Source: Gonatopus flavifemur
Lineage: Eukaryota > Arthropoda > Insecta > Hymenoptera > Dryinidae
Direction of reading: 5' to 3'
DNA: 64,000 nt
Assembly (NCBI GenBank): GCA_018340375.1
Contig: JAFFJZ010000001.1
Location: 43,268,001-43,332,000 of the forward strand
The position numbers and the translations under genes were made by a program. The notes below the pieces were generated by a model. That model was not told the DNA's origin and made no database searches. It saw only the letters and a program-made list of their open reading frames with translations. The first letter of the stretch is position 1; every line of letters begins with the position of its first letter. Shown here piece by piece: positions 1 through 13,662 of this stretch.

Positions 1-2783
1 ATACATGTGCATACAACCTACCTCCGAACCCGAGGAAACCTCCACGCGAGTGGATTTAAATATTCTAATACAAAATCCTGTGTTATTGGTCTTGCGGTGA
101 ATATTTCGAATAAATTCTTGAGAATATTTCATACAGGATATCATGAAATGTATATGTCTCACTAATTAGGATGTTATAAATTCGCGTGTGAAACTTCAAA
201 GATAAATAATCTCGAAGAATTAGGGAAAGTTTCTAAGGCGAGTATAAAAAATTCACGCATTACATACATGTAAATTCATGTTTCTTTCAGAGCATATAAA
301 ATAACGAAATCCAAGAGATGAAAAATTATTCTTAGGGTTCAGGAAAATTCAAGAAATTCATTCTAAATCTATCCAAATTGTTCCTAAGAATTAGGTTTTT
401 AGAATTAAAACTTCGCGAAAATGTGTATCTTACTAAAACATGGATTTTTATGTACAAAGAATTATGAACAAACTCATTTAACCATGTCGCGGGATTGATA
501 TATTTGATTGAGATATGATACATCTAACATAATATGAAAATCAATGTATCTTATTTCGCTTCTTCACCTTCTTCAATACGAATTCCACTGCGGTAAAAAA
601 GTTTTTTCCCATCATCGTTTGAGATGATAACTAATTTTATGGAATTGAACAACATTTTTGCGGTTTTGCTAATCAGTTTTTGAAAATGAATAATAATAAT
701 GTTTGTCCTGAATTGAAAATACTTCTCCAGTATCAAGAAAAAGAGTATCGTAATGAATCCACAATGTACAATTACTCTCAAGAGAACAAGATGACCGTTA
801 AACTTTCAATGAAAATTGAACAAACATTCGATAGACGTACGGACATTTTAACGTTCAAGGAACATTCAACGAATGTACGTGAAAGTCCCACGAATATTTG
901 AAGATCTTGGTTCTCTTGGGGACTTCATCTTAAACGGATGTTGCACGGTACTGAGAAAAAGAACTCTAAGAAGAGGTATGTGGTATTTTTTATCAGGCTA
1001 TGATTATCACAAACGAACGCACAAACCATCGACAAGCCCAGCGTTCATCTACATATATGGGATCCCATTTCACTCCTCCACGAAGCAAAATGATTTGCCA
1101 CTATAGTAAGACATTATTTCCACCAACAAACTTTGTTTCATCAACAACGAAAATTCACTTATACCAACAATTGTGTTCTCCCTCTGTTCTCATGCCAGTA
1201 ATACTTTTTTCTCAGTGCTCGCAAGTCTCATTTGGAAATCAAATCATTCCCTCAATTACAATATTCCACATTAATCTATGAATGTATCTCTCCATGAGCC
1301 TTGTTATATCAATAACGAAGAATAAAATGATTGTGTTAATTTCAAAACAAAATTATCAAGAAAGTGGAAAAAGACTTATGAAACTACTCTCTTCGTTAAT
1401 AATCTTGCATATGAATGAATGAAACATAACATAATGATTGAAATTGAATGAGTAGCCCTTAAGATTTTCCTTCGCGTTCCTAGCACATGAACAGAAATAT
1501 TTTCCATGCTATTGTAAATTGACATGAAAATGGCTCATTGAATGCTCTGTACTGTTCATCAAGTATCTGATGAAGTAATAATAACGGAACATATCGAATG
1601 AGTAACAACACGATATTTTCTATCAGCAATACACAGGGAAGGATATTTAAAATCTTTGTATCAGCAATGTATCCTCCCATTCAGCATAGTTTCGCGATAT
1701 TCCAAGTGGAAAATTGATTTTATGTCTTTCAAAAAAAACTGATGTCTATGTCAGCCAGGAATGTTTTACTGTTTGCTTACCAAATTCTCGCGGAAAAATT
1801 TTCAAAATTATATACAATTTACTATGGTTTATACATATTTCATATATAATTTTTCCACTCAAGTTCAATCTTCGTAGATTTTTTGATAATCAATTATCAG
1901 ATGGATTGGAAATAACTCGTATTGTTGAGATTAATTCAACGGTGAAATATTCATTGTCTGACAAAAAAGAAGAAACACAATCAGCATCACAATGAGAGAC
2001 TTAATCATTTCATATCACTTTTATCTGCATCAAAACTCAATTTAAATGTTGAAATTATGAAAGAATCGATGATTCCTACTGTGCAATGGATCAGGAAAGT
2101 ATCTCCTTACGTGAAATTGAATTCGGAAATTTCATATATAAAGAAGTGCATTATAATTTATACAATATCCTGTATTAGAAAATAATGGTATAGAATTTTC
2201 ATACAAAATATACATAATGATATGTATAAAAATTGAATGTAAATTCTATATAAAAACTTTGAAATTATTTTTGAAGATGGAATTACACATGAATTGTACA
2301 TGAAGCTTCTAATGAGATGCTATTTTTATACACTTTTGTAAATTACTCTTTTGAACCACTGCAGAGTGGGAAATTTCGATCCATTTATGGAAAAAAATCT
2401 GTATCGACTCAATTCTCATATCCGATGTTAATGAATTTCGTTTTTAAATACTCAGACAGAGTGCGAGTATGATGTATCACTGCACCGTTTTGGTAATACT
2501 CAACTTATCCTGAAAAAAAATTTGAGTCAAAGTTGAGAGAAATGTTTTGTTGCATCGTCAGTCGAACATCATCGATGGTTTCTTTATTGAAAGTTTATCG
2601 AGTCCTTATTGCATTTTATAAAAATCTCGATCGCCGCAAACTTGTAAAAACATCCTCAACACTCCTGTATTCTCTTTCTATTAGAAAAAAAAAATCGCCC
2701 CATTTATAACTGAAACCTCGTATTCTGGAGGAAAGATCCTGAGTGCAAAGGTTTGGAAAAATGTGTATGATTTATATGTAATT
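1..2783. other. AT-rich intergenic DNA, no gene recognised
   Basis: Short open frames occur on both strands, but none shows a recognisable domain, biased codon use or convincing splice-site context. No tRNA-like B box or clear terminal inverted repeat was found. I see nothing that can be named here. Confidence 0.6.
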
Positions 2784-3543
2784 AGGGGCCATTCACTCAG
2801 GATAAAAAAATCAACACGTTCAAACTAAGCTATCTTATTGAATGATTCCCTATGCTGACAAATGATTTCCACTGTTACACAGTTTACAAATCGTTATTGG
2901 CTTACCTATCTCTTAAGAGCGTTACAGCAAGCAAAGGTTCTAACGGCAGAGTTGTACTTGCTTACCGGACTTTACCATCGCTGACTACACTGACTCCCTG
3001 TTCTTATTCTTAGCCCAAACTGTGATTCGTCGTATTATATTCTGTTACACTCATAACTTCGAAATTACTAACTTATAAGACGTTACCTTTGTTGGAGAAT
3101 CTTATTAAACTGATTAATTCCGATGAAGAATTTCACTTGAAACCGCGGAAAACTTTACGTACCTTTTTTGAAATGTTGAAAAACATGTAGCACCGACTGC
3201 ACATCAAGAACTAAAGTTTTCTTATTCACCACTGACTACACTGACTCTTTCTCTTATTCGTACTGTTGTATTGTTAACGTTGCCTAAACTTGTTTGGAAC
3301 CGTTGACTCACACACAACTGGCACAGACTCGCATATACTTCCAGCACTAATGCCGTTGTCTGTTGACTCATTGTTTACATGAAACGTTTATGTTCTAAGA
3401 TAACATATTTTGAATAACTTGGCTTAATTTTAATGATTGAATGTTATTCGTGTTTCTTCACCTAAGCGCTTTAGATAATTTTATATTTCAAAGTGACTAC
3501 TCGTATTAAAATATTAACACTGACTCGCAAGTGAATGGCCCCT
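2784..3543. mobile_element. hAT-like non-autonomous element, GGGGCCATTCACT ends
   Basis: The stretch begins AGGGGCCATTCACT and ends AGTGAATGGCCCCT, a terminal inverted repeat of about 14 bp. The flanks TGTAATTA (left) and CGTAATTA (right) match at 7 of 8 positions, as expected for an aged 8-bp hAT duplication. No transposase frame is present inside. The phrase CTGACTACACTGACTC occurs twice in the interior. Confidence 0.65.
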
Positions 3544-4086
3544 CGTAATTATATATAAACTGTATTGAATTACATATAAATTGTATGTAATTTTGAAAAT
3601 TTGTCTACTCGGAATTTGTACTGAAACTACGACAGTAAAGCTGTTTGATTGGTAGCCCTATGGTTTCCGCGTTGTTAAATGAGAAATAGTTAATTTTTTC
3701 CAAGGTTGTGCTGATTGAGATAGTTGAATTACAAGTAGTTCGTTTGCCATAATGAAATATATCGATTTCGATGATATCTGATTACCTCCACCTGGTGGCA
3801 GGATTCATTATGATCAACTTCCACACGTTGAGGTCGAAAATTGGTTTCGACTGTAGCAAAAACAAAACGTTACATAAAAACCGAGAAAAATGCTCTACAT
3901 CGATACCTTTGACAATCACTGGAAACAACAAACGGAAGGTCGATGAAAATGTGACTAAACTTAAAGCTGAATCCAAATCAATGTCATATCGTCCAACATA
4001 TTAACAAAATGCTTAGCTATTACGTGAATAATGAACATTTTATTGTATCTGTACCAATTTTCATTGTATCAACAAACAAGGCGTTA

Positions 4087-4223
4087 CACTGAGAGAAGAG
4101 TTTGTTTATGACAAAGGAGGCTAATTGATTGTAAGCGAACCAGCTTTTGGGTCAGATAAGATGTGTTAATAATCGACAAACCTTATTCGATTCAAATAAA
4201 TTTGGAATACTTTTTTTTCAGTG
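4087..4223. mobile_element. TA-flanked MITE, CACTGAGAGAAG / TTTTTTTTCAGTG ends
   Basis: The element starts CACTGAGAGAAG and ends TTTTTTTTCAGTG, with TA on both outer sides. Its right end looks like a polypyrimidine tract plus AG splice acceptor, but is better explained as the element terminus. The interior pairs poorly, so this is an older copy. Confidence 0.6.
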
Positions 4224-4276
4224 TAATAACGAACAGTAAGCAACGCAGGCATCCCCTGTGGCCGCGCCGACCGCAC

Positions 4277-4668
4277 AACATCGATCTAAGGATACTCTAG
4301 ATAATGCATGACGGCGCGACAACCAGTCATCCCAGAATGCGGGGACTGGCAACCCTCACAATGCAATCCTTTGTTGAACTACTTCAAACTCACCGCACGT
4401 CCAAGTGGAATAACAAGATACATGATGTGGGTTGCCATCCCCTGCACTCTGGAATGACGGGCGATAACCCGTACAGGAAAACGAAAGGGACAGATCAAAG
4501 AAGGATCATCGATATCGATGAAAGCAAGAAATATTGCCAACTAATGTGGCGACTTGAAGTACTCTTCTATCTTGGTGAACCCTTTCGTCCAAAAGCGAAA
4601 CTTCATGAAGCTCTATTTAGTCTAGGCATATATGTGCCCTCCAGAGGATTCTTAGATCGATGACAAAC
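4277..4668. repeat. Foldback repeat of higher GC carrying a spurious 119-codon ORF
   Basis: CATCGATCTAAGGATACTCT near the left edge pairs with a right-edge sequence ending in CTTAGATCGATG. A second inner pair lies at about 4323-4351 and 4429-4461, both reading toward GGCAACCC on opposite strands. A 119-codon frame (ATG 4304, stop 4661-4663) runs through these arms. It resembles no family I know, and the symmetry argues that it is incidental. The GC content is visibly higher than in the surroundings. Confidence 0.5.
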
Positions 4669-6557
4669 AAACTCGGAAACACCAAAAAGAGCCATCATGA
4701 AAAAAATATGGACACGTTCAAATAAATATTCTACATCAATATTTTATCTCTCTCTAAGAAAACATATATCAATAATTGAGAAAATTCTGTACAACATTGT
4801 GTGACTGTTTCATTCCATTTGTAGTTCTTTCATTCAGGGGCTGTAACGACAGATAAATAACGTTACAGTCCCTGCTTTCATTGCTTTAGATTCAGAAAAG
4901 TGGAAGGAAACTAAGTGTAAATCTAAAAATTTAAATTTTCTCAATTCAATTAGGAACTTTTTTGTTTTTTTCATCATAAAACCCTCAAACGCGATCAGTG
5001 GCGGTTGCCTACTCTCAGATGCACTAGAAGAAAGGTCACGCAGGGAACTGATTATTCAATCAAACCATTCAATTGATTGACATCTTCATACCTTTCTGAC
5101 ACAAAAAGTCCATGAAAAATGAAATGAATAGATTTGGGGATGAGAACAAATATTTTTCAAATAAAATAAATTGTTCATGATTGGAGAGAAATAACATAAC
5201 AATTACGATATTCTTGAAAAATGAGACTGATTAACAACAAACAAGTGAGGTCTACGTTGAATGCGGTCGTTGATGACAGCAACCCACTCAACGCCATGTT
5301 CACATCGTTATCTTTATTATTCAATTTCCTCGATGTGGAATATTTCAGAAAGTGCAAATTGCTGCTAATGCACTAAAATTTTTTGCTGTCACAGCTAATG
5401 TCCTTCAATTATTCACATAATACGAAAACGATTCTTCTCTGTACATTAATGTATAATTCTCTTTCTGCATTATTTCCCAAAGTGTGATTGAATATCGTTG
5501 AGTATCAAATTTGCGGAATAAAACGATCCAAATTTCACATGACGCAGAGTATGTAAAGGAGGAGGAAGTTATTAAAATATCTGATTGAGAACAACCCTTG
5601 TGAATGAAATACTATGTCTGTCACATCGTGAATCGAATCACGATAATAGGGTAGATAAATGATTTCTCATCTCGCAAGCACTTTTGTCTCATGACCTTCA
5701 CCTCAACGTTCTCCTTCTTTTCTCTTCTACAACTCTTCTTTGATTTTGAAAATAATATCATTTTTCTCGGTTTTTATGCTCGTCTTTCGACATTTCTTAT
5801 CCTTTTATCGTCTGTCACAGAAAATCTGCCAGCTGAATTGTAGAAATTTGTCATTCAGGATATCGACCAGCTGGCACGCCCAATCCCCACTCAACTTCCA
5901 CCCCCTCTTTTCTCACCCTCTTTTACGATCTGTTCTCCTCTCAAAATCACCTCATGTTCTCATATCCCCTTCTAAACCACGTCCTCATTGCAATCGCCAA
6001 AATAGTTCATTTACCAAGCTAGATAGGAGGCAAAACGCGCTCGCTGGCCGTCAATACCATATGGCCGTGCATTTAATTAATGCACTTCTTGTAGCATATA
6101 TGTAGGTGCCATAAACGGCCACGTATGCAAATATGTACATATATTGTATGAGAAGTTGGGCGAAAAATGAGATGCGTTATGTGCTTGTACATATATGTAT
6201 GTATACATAAACTGAAGCATATAAAACAACGTTTGATCGGGCTCGTAAATTTTTAACGAAAACAAATACGATTTTTGTTTACCATTCGCATCGTGAACGG
6301 ACAAGATAACATGTTTTCAAATATGACAAAAAATTTAATTCAAATTTATTACAGATTGTAACAATTGTATCGAATTCTAACACTGTTCTCCAAAATTTAT
6401 ATAAAATTTTGTTACTTTAATTTCATTTTAGTTTTTTACCGCCATTTTATAATGATTAATTTCGTTTAAAGTAGGTTTAAACGTCGATTAAAGTTCTCTC
6501 CGTGTTTCCAAACATGAATTTTAAATGATGAATAACTTTGATTAATTATCACATATA
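4669..6557. other. Intergenic DNA, no gene recognised
   Basis: A pyrimidine-rich segment at about 5690-5990 holds a 121-codon frame of biased composition with no recognisable motif. At 6015-6125 a more complex stretch includes GGCCGTGCA and ACGGCCACGTA, which can pair over a short loop, and ATTTAATTAATGCA, an AT-core homeodomain-type sequence. No function is assigned. Confidence 0.5.
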
Positions 6558-6844
6558 CACTGTAAAAAAAACTTCGGGAAAATTCCAATACCGTACTGGA
6601 AGCAATTAACCTGTACATTTGTATTGAAAACTTAAATTAAAATCATGGAAATTCCAGTACACGTATCAGAAAATTCTTGTATTTATACCGGAAAATTGAA
6701 GTAAAAAACATGAATTTTCATGTAAAATACGGACAAATTCCGGTACAACAGAAATTTTCTTGTACGTAAGCTGAAAAATTTGTCATGAACAGAAATTTTT
6801 CCAGTTCCTAGGTACCGGAAAATTCCAATTTCTTTTAAACAGTG
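6558..6844. mobile_element. TA-flanked foldback MITE, CACTGTAAAAAA ends
   Basis: It begins CACTGTAAAAAAAACTTC and ends TTTCTTTTAAACAGTG, with TA on both sides. The inner arms share GGAAAATTCCAAT near both ends. The interior repeats words such as CCGGAAAATT and TTCCAGTAC, giving partial palindromy along the whole length. There is no coding content. Confidence 0.75.
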
Positions 6845-8030
6845 TAATTATTTCCTTCAGTTCAAACTAAAATTGCAGAAGACATTCAGAAACGGACAAT
6901 GCATATTGCAGTAAAAGTTGTTAATCTTTAGAGAATGGAAGCGGGATCTTACGAAAATTTGACCTTGAGGACGGAACTGGTCTCTAAAGGAACCACCCTG
7001 GGCAACGGCATTTTCTATTTTGAGGTGTAATTTGATGTGCTGAATATGGGAAAAATAGTCAAAAAATTTCAGTTCCTCTACAGTTCACAGAATCCTCTTC
7101 TCCAGTCATCCTAGCTAGAAATTTCTTTTGCTGAAAATTGGACCATCCAAGGCCGTAATTTGGTACATACCACTTCAACTTGGCCCAAAGCAGGGCCTTA
7201 GATCCAAAGAATTTCATTTCAAGCAGAGGTATTCACCTACTTCACATTCCAGAAAAAAAATCTTTTAACTGTCAAAGTAGAAGAAATCAAGACCCAAATT
7301 GATGAGGGTAAGTTTTGATGAATTTATCACTTCGCAGATAAAAATCAAAGAAAATATAACGCAGGCATAAATTTCTACAAGTCTAAAGTATAGTTAAAAT
7401 AATTGTAAAATCTATCGCACAAGAGGAACAGTGAACCTAAATTCAATTTACCGATCTAAAACATTTTAACTCTCCATACTCTCATTCTTTTGTGAATCCT
7501 CGGAAACTAATTGAACAAAATAGTAAATTATTATCCAATCTGAAAAGATTTGGAAATCAGATAATATATTTTTCAATCAACAAACCAAGAACCAGCAGGA
7601 CACCGTTCAAAAACATCCAAAAATCAACTGCTATGAAATATACCCTCACAGAAGAATCCTGAAAGAGATTTTTGAGACTGTTACGGAATCTTGCAAGATC
7701 TGGCAAGACTTTACAAAAGCCTGAAAAATGACCGAAGTGATTTCCGCTAAAATAATTCAACAGTACACGCGAATAAATTCTACACCAAAATTTCTTATGG
7801 AATAAATATACGCACATGTAAGCATATTGAATCTTCATGCGAGGGAAATGAAAGAGAATGAAAGAAAAATAAATATAGAATATTGTCGAGTAGAGTAGTT
7901 ATTATCGTTAAATATGAAAATATATATTAAAACCTTCACTTTGTTAGAGACATTTCGTGCTATCCAAACAATTGCACGTTCGTTATCTATACCTCATCAC
8001 AAATCAAAACATACAAAAATTATATTTATA
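6845..8030. other. Intergenic DNA, no gene recognised
   Basis: The composition is mixed, with no open frame having a family signature. A less AT-rich patch at about 6940-7230 was read on both strands and not recognised. Confidence 0.5.
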
Positions 8031-8228
8031 CACTGAGAAAAGTGTGTGGGATCGATTACCATTCATTCTGGCTCTCATTGCAACTTCAGAATAGAAGTCA
8101 AGTGATGACATCGCGATTGAACATATTAATTTATCATTTCCATGATAACGGAACCAATTCGAGATACCCATCACCAAATTACGAGTACTATTCGTCCTTG
8201 TAATCGTTGCCATATGCTGTTCTTAGTG
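8031..8228. mobile_element. TA-flanked MITE, CACTGAGAAAAG / TTCTTAGTG ends
   Basis: The left end is CACTGAGAAAAGTG, the right end reads CACTAAGAACAG on the other strand, and TA flanks both. CGATTAC occurs in both arms. Arm pairing is otherwise weak, so this is an older member of the TA class. Confidence 0.55.
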
Positions 8229-8743
8229 TAAAACATCATCATATATTCTATAAGTTTCCAAAATATGCATTATCACTTACATGCACACATGTGTGAATGG
8301 ATGCACCTATGTCTCTTTGGTTGATCTTTGAATTTTTTTATGTCCAAGTGCATGTACGTGCAAATGCATCCATAATGGTACGCTCGTTATTATTATTATT
8401 AAATTTTATGATTAGCTTATACATTACTATTCAAATTGCGCGAGCGCAAATGATTGACGGAATTGACACTTGTTGAGTATTCACCAACAACATCATCATA
8501 ACATTGCAAATCTGATTCCTACAAGAGCTCAAGACTTGAAAGATCTGCTATTTGTAAGTCTATTCCTATCTGAATGGAGAGGCGAAAAAAAACGAGTGTC
8601 ATATTCCAGGACGGTACGTAACCTATTAGAATGGAATTTATTATGTTACGAATAGAATACTTGCGAAGTACATACACTTTATTCTGTACATGTATATACA
8701 ATATGTGATTATATATATTTAAATTTATATATATTCTCACACA

Positions 8744-8822
8744 CCCATACACACACACACACACACATCCAGATAAGTCAAAAGAAAAAATAGCCGCATT
8801 ATCAAAAAGATTAAAAACTATA

Positions 8823-8857
<35 letters not shown>

Positions 8858-8960
8858 TATATATATATATATATTATTATTATTAATAAAAAAATATATT
8901 ATACATAATATATATACAATATATATATATTACATATAATATATATATATAAATCGATCA
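8744..8960. repeat. CA microsatellite followed by long TA microsatellites
   Basis: A (CA)n run at about 8749-8766 is followed by interrupted (TA)n runs at about 8820-8872 and 8893-8951. This is simple-sequence DNA. Confidence 0.95.
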
Positions 8961-9874
8961 CTTTGTACATACAAATTTTATACAAAACAAATATCGTATA
9001 ATGGTTACATTAACATGCGAAGAGTACCTACCATTACCGCGAAATAATATATGTGTATACATACATTTTTACGTATATAAGTTACACGTAATTATATGCG
9101 TCTAAATGTATATGGTATAGAACTGTATATAAAATTCATATGTAGTGCACAAAATATATGACTGTTTGCACGTATTTAGATAAAAAATTCATACAAAGTA
9201 AATCTATTGAATAGGTAAAATTAAATGAAAAACTCCAGATTCGAAGAGATCGGAAAGACCTCGAAAACGAATTTCATAGAAAGATCAGAACAATTGACAA
9301 ATGGAACTGGAATGAAAAGAAGCAAACGCGTTATTCATATTCTTCTATACGTAAAAATCAAAGAATATGATTCGAATTACAAAAGTGTCTATGAAACTTT
9401 TTCGCATTTGATTACTCCCTTGTGAATACTTACTCTTCTTATTTTGTAATTAAAATTCATTCAAATTTATTCCGAGTGGAAAAATTTTATAAAATTACCT
9501 ACGGACGTCTCTATATTGAAAAGAAAAAGGTTCTTTGGGGAGAAGCAATTGGAAGGTTGCTGAAATTAATCGATAAATTATTATGTGATTGGTTGTGATA
9601 GTCACGTATTTTTTAGTGTACAAATACACTTGAAATGCAAGATAAATCCGGAGATAACTAAACGAATTCGAGGACAAGTATTATATATTTGTGTTATTTT
9701 GTCTGGAATTGTTTAGTATTTTGAGAAGAAATCAAATGGTTGGTTGCGGAAACTGGAATGTCTATTGAAACTTCCAAATATATTGAATCAAGACAGTTGA
9801 TTGTGACAGCCAAATATGTACTGTTTCGTTGATGCATATTGACATCCTACAGGTATAGAAATTTATTATTTTCA

Positions 9875-10167
9875 CCAACGCTGAGAATACAATATAGCTT
9901 GGTGCAAAATCGATCGTCAAGTTTTGGTAATACATGGAAAACTAATGTTGATGGACATATGAAAAAGTGCTGTACCAATATCGGTAGTGAATAAATTGGT
10001 TTCGTTAATTTACGATAAGCTTGATATTCATTCAAGCCTGAACCAAACTATCGCCAATCCCTGACTCGATATAAATTGGATAAAATGAATTAGTATTGCG
10101 TCAAGGATTTGGTAATAGCTAAACTCAATCTTTGCCCAAACTTGGCGAAGTTTGTTTTCAGTGTTGG
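9875..10167. repeat. Diverged foldback element, CCAAC(A/G)CTGA ends
   Basis: The left end CCAACGCTGAGAA pairs with a right end that reads CCAACACTGAAAAC on the minus strand. Pairing continues weakly inward (TTGGTGCAAA against TTTGGGCAAA, and TTTGGTAAT against ATTACCAAA). It is probably an old MITE. Confidence 0.45.
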
Positions 10168-10885
10168 GAAAAGGATTACAGGATGCAAAGTTATCATTTC
10201 ACAGTTGCACCATCCAAATGTTGAACATCTTTGCGCCACCCTGGACCTAATGATGAATTTTCACTTGAAATATAAGTAAACTCGCACGTATGTTGTATTG
10301 CAATTAATGGCTTTTTATAGAATTTTCACACTCGAAATAACATAAGTATATACTCTTTGCCAATTAAAAATTCCCTCGCAAGAAAATTACCCAGAAAAAT
10401 GAAGTGAAAGGAAATGAATAACTATCGCAATAACATTAATGAAGCGAAAACTAGCAGTTGATTGGGTGCCCTATTTACTTACACACACGATGAAATATTT
10501 CTATTGAAAGTCATATCAATTAACCGCTAGTTTCAATCTCGTATATTAAAACCCTACAAGTCAATGCAATAGATTTTTCATTTTCTTAACATGAAACGCA
10601 AAATGTTTACAAGTATCGCAGAGACTGGACGAAATCACAGTAATAACTATAAGTTTCGTACAACTGCATTGAAATTGAGAGTATGAAGAAAATGAAGGTA
10701 GTGATAATAACGTGATGAATCTTTCAATCAATTCCCAGCCAACACAAAAACGTCACCCTTAACCAACCACTTATCAATAAATTATAACTTTCAATCGAAA
10801 TTCGAATTACGGAAAGGAAATTTTTACGTTCACCAATTTCCAAAGATGACGAAGTATCGTCAAAATATGTTCTCCAAAGAAGGAA

Positions 10886-11016
10886 GAGTGAGAATTCCAC
10901 TCGAACGGAGAGATAGATTCCCTTCTGGCTGCTTAGAAAATGAAATTCCATTCTGTTGGAGTGAGAATTCACTCTTGAGGCATCCAGAAGAGAATTCTCG
11001 AGTGGAATTCTCAGTC
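10886..11016. repeat. Small foldback built on GAGTGGAATTCTC
   Basis: GAGTGAGAATTCCACTCGA at the left is mirrored by TCGAGTGGAATTCTCAGTC at the right. An inner pair, CCCTTCTGG and CCAGAAG, continues the stem. GAGTGAGAATTCACTC inside is itself palindromic. Confidence 0.6.
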
Positions 11017-13382
11017 GTTCAGATTTAGAGAATGCATGTTCATTTGTTTGTGGTTTTCTTTGAGCAATTTCTAATGTCCATCGTCATCACAAATACATAT
11101 CATCATAAGAAATTTGCGACTGTGTTCAATGGTAAGCAAATGCATTTTGGATAACATGAACATGCAAGTAGTAAATTTAGGGATGAAAAGATCGATACTC
11201 AAATAAGAGGAGGAAAATTGTTAGTACTCTCCCACAATGTTGCAGTGTACTTTCTTGTGTTTGCTGGTTCCTGTTTCTCGCTATAAAGTATCTTTATGCT
11301 TGTTACACCGACTGATTCAGGAATCTCGCATTAAATGGCTCTGGGTTATCCGTAAAACGTGAATAAAACAATGAGTACGTACATATTGACTTTTTATGTG
11401 TAATATATATTTTCTTCAATTCGAACCTCACGAAAACCAACGAAACTCTGTAGAAATTTTCAAAATTTTCAAATACAAATGCTCCAAATGCAATATGTAT
11501 ATTCTCACATTATAATTTCAAAATGTAATCAAAAATGCGAAAAAGATGGAAAATCTATATACCACGCATATATTGTGAATTTCCGAATATGTCATTAAAC
11601 GAAAACTGCCAACATTCATATTGCAATACGTTAAATGTATATGATTATTAATAAAAAATCGTAATGACGACGCAGAACTATTAGGAAATTCAGTAGAAAA
11701 GCAAAAAAAAATTACAAAAGCTAATGAAAATTCAAAAGAGGGCTCTACGAAATCGCACGTAGTATTTTAATCACGATAAAGCAAAGACCAGAGAGAAAGC
11801 AAGGAGTAAAAAAAACTGTTTTCACGTTTGTACTACTTCCAAAGGATGGAAAAAGTCCGTATGTTTTTTTTAGTAAAAAAAAAATACCTAGACTTTTGTA
11901 AATCTGCACGTCTCGATGGAGAAAAAGGGATATAACAACCATGCGATCATCACGAAATATATATCACCATCGGAACAATCGATATTATTGCATCTTTTAA
12001 AGCACGAGTAAGACATGTGCCAAATCGTATCAAGTTTTTATTTTGCGAGTTGTTTACACCTCAATAATAATTTAATGTTGAATGGATTTTCCCGCGTTGA
12101 ATCTTAATAGTCTCAACATTTTTTATATTTAGCAATATAACAGGAACAAAAATTGCATCCAACTAGGGGATACACGCACTCCAGTACAGTGGAAGATAAA
12201 AGAAAAATCTTCAAAAACACTTTACTATAAAGTTCAAAATTGAAAAATTGGATCAAACAACAATACTGAACAAATTGCACAAAATTCAAAGAATCTATAC
12301 TTCTTCATCCTTTTGGAAGCCTCCTCGTATTATAATCGATGGTGATATATACGATATTAGCCGCAAAAGAAGAAAGATATATCTATCAAATACTACTGTA
12401 CGAACAGGGAATGTGCAGAAAGTATTGCACCCGATAAGATCAAATACCAAACGTTCAAAAATATGAAGAGATTTTAATCGTGGCAAAAGAAAAAAAATGC
12501 ATTTGAGACGAATAGAATTTCTATGCCAAAATTTGAATCGTTTTTCTGAATGCAATGTGAAGCTCAATGAAGGAACGAATTAGAGAGTTTCGAATCGATG
12601 GGTACCAAATTCTAAAATATATAATCAATATAAACATTAAAACCAATTACTCGCATAAAGTATTATATAATAATAAAGATCAGTGATAGATCTCAATCTG
12701 CAAGTGTATCATAAAACAAACGTTTAGTGATGATTCTAGATCTGCTGTCTTAAAATGAACGATTGTCTTCGATCGATTACTATAAAAAGAACTTCGAACA
12801 AAGAAAAAAATCTCGTTAACTTTATGAAATATTTTATGGACATTCAAAATATGTATAACATTTCATTGCATCAGTGAAAATGATATATAAATTTGTAAAC
12901 CAAACGTTTTTTTGTAATATTCATAAATATTTTATTAGGATAATACAATTATTTTTAGTACACCGCTACCGCGAGAGTACCATTTTTATTAAGAATGTAT
13001 TCATGATTATAACGATTAATGATCCAATGAAAATCAATACTATGATTCTGTAAAAATTAAATCATATTCCAATCAAATGTTACTTTGTTTAATGAATTCG
13101 TATGTTGATCGTCCGATTGATCAATTCATACTTATTATGATGGAATGATCGGGAAATCTAAAGAGTAATTGTGATAAAATGGTCTCACAAAACGAATGGT
13201 AAAAAGAAACAATTCTTTGATATTGTATCACATCATTCTTCATGCAGATACCATTTGGATCGATTTATTGTGAATAAAACTATATCCCGTAATAAAAACA
13301 TTGATTGAAATTATTTCAAATGATCTTGGAGAAATCTTTTAGATTCATTTATATCCCATTTTTTCAATTTTACAGATTACAG
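11017..13382. other. AT-rich intergenic DNA, no gene recognised
   Basis: Only short, low-complexity open frames are present. I see no conserved domain, splice context, RNA gene or clear inverted repeat. Confidence 0.55.
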
Positions 13383-13501
13383 CCAATCTCTCACAGCACC
13401 ACAGCCCCAGAAGAGTTGTTGAAGAATTCATGGGGAATACAATCAGTTCGATAAGAATTCTTTATAAATTCTTCTGGAACAGTGATGCTGTGTGAGATTG
13501 G
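13383..13501. repeat. Foldback, CCAATCTCACA..AGCA ends
   Basis: CCAATCTCACAGCACCACAG at the left pairs with a right arm that reads CCAATCTCACACAGCATCAC on the minus strand. The interior CAGAAG..AATTC words are shared with the centre of the large palindrome at 53.3-53.4 kb, where CACACAGCACCACAGTCCC is found. This indicates a related element. Confidence 0.6.
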
Positions 13502-13662
13502 AACCGTGAACTTTGTTTTATAAGTTGGAAAGGGAACCAAATTCTGAGACATTAGTTTTTTGATTAAAAAAGTTAGTGGGTTCAAAGAAAAGATGATACA
13601 CGTAGAAAGAACAGTTGCTGTTCCACACAACATATAATAAAAGTTGTCCAATATTGAGTATT

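Noticed and set aside
4304..4663. 119-codon open frame in a GC-richer patch, preceded by a polypyrimidine tract and CAG that looked like a splice acceptor
   Set aside because: The acceptor-like sequence is the terminus of a TA-flanked MITE, and the frame runs through inverted-repeat arms; no family resemblance was found.
5740..6105. 121-codon frame in a pyrimidine-rich segment
   Set aside because: Composition bias alone explains its length; no domain, and the Phe/Leu/Ser content mirrors the CT-rich DNA.
8820..8960. Long TA runs considered as a possible replication origin or matrix-attachment region
   Set aside because: Simple microsatellite expansion explains them; nothing else supports a specific role.
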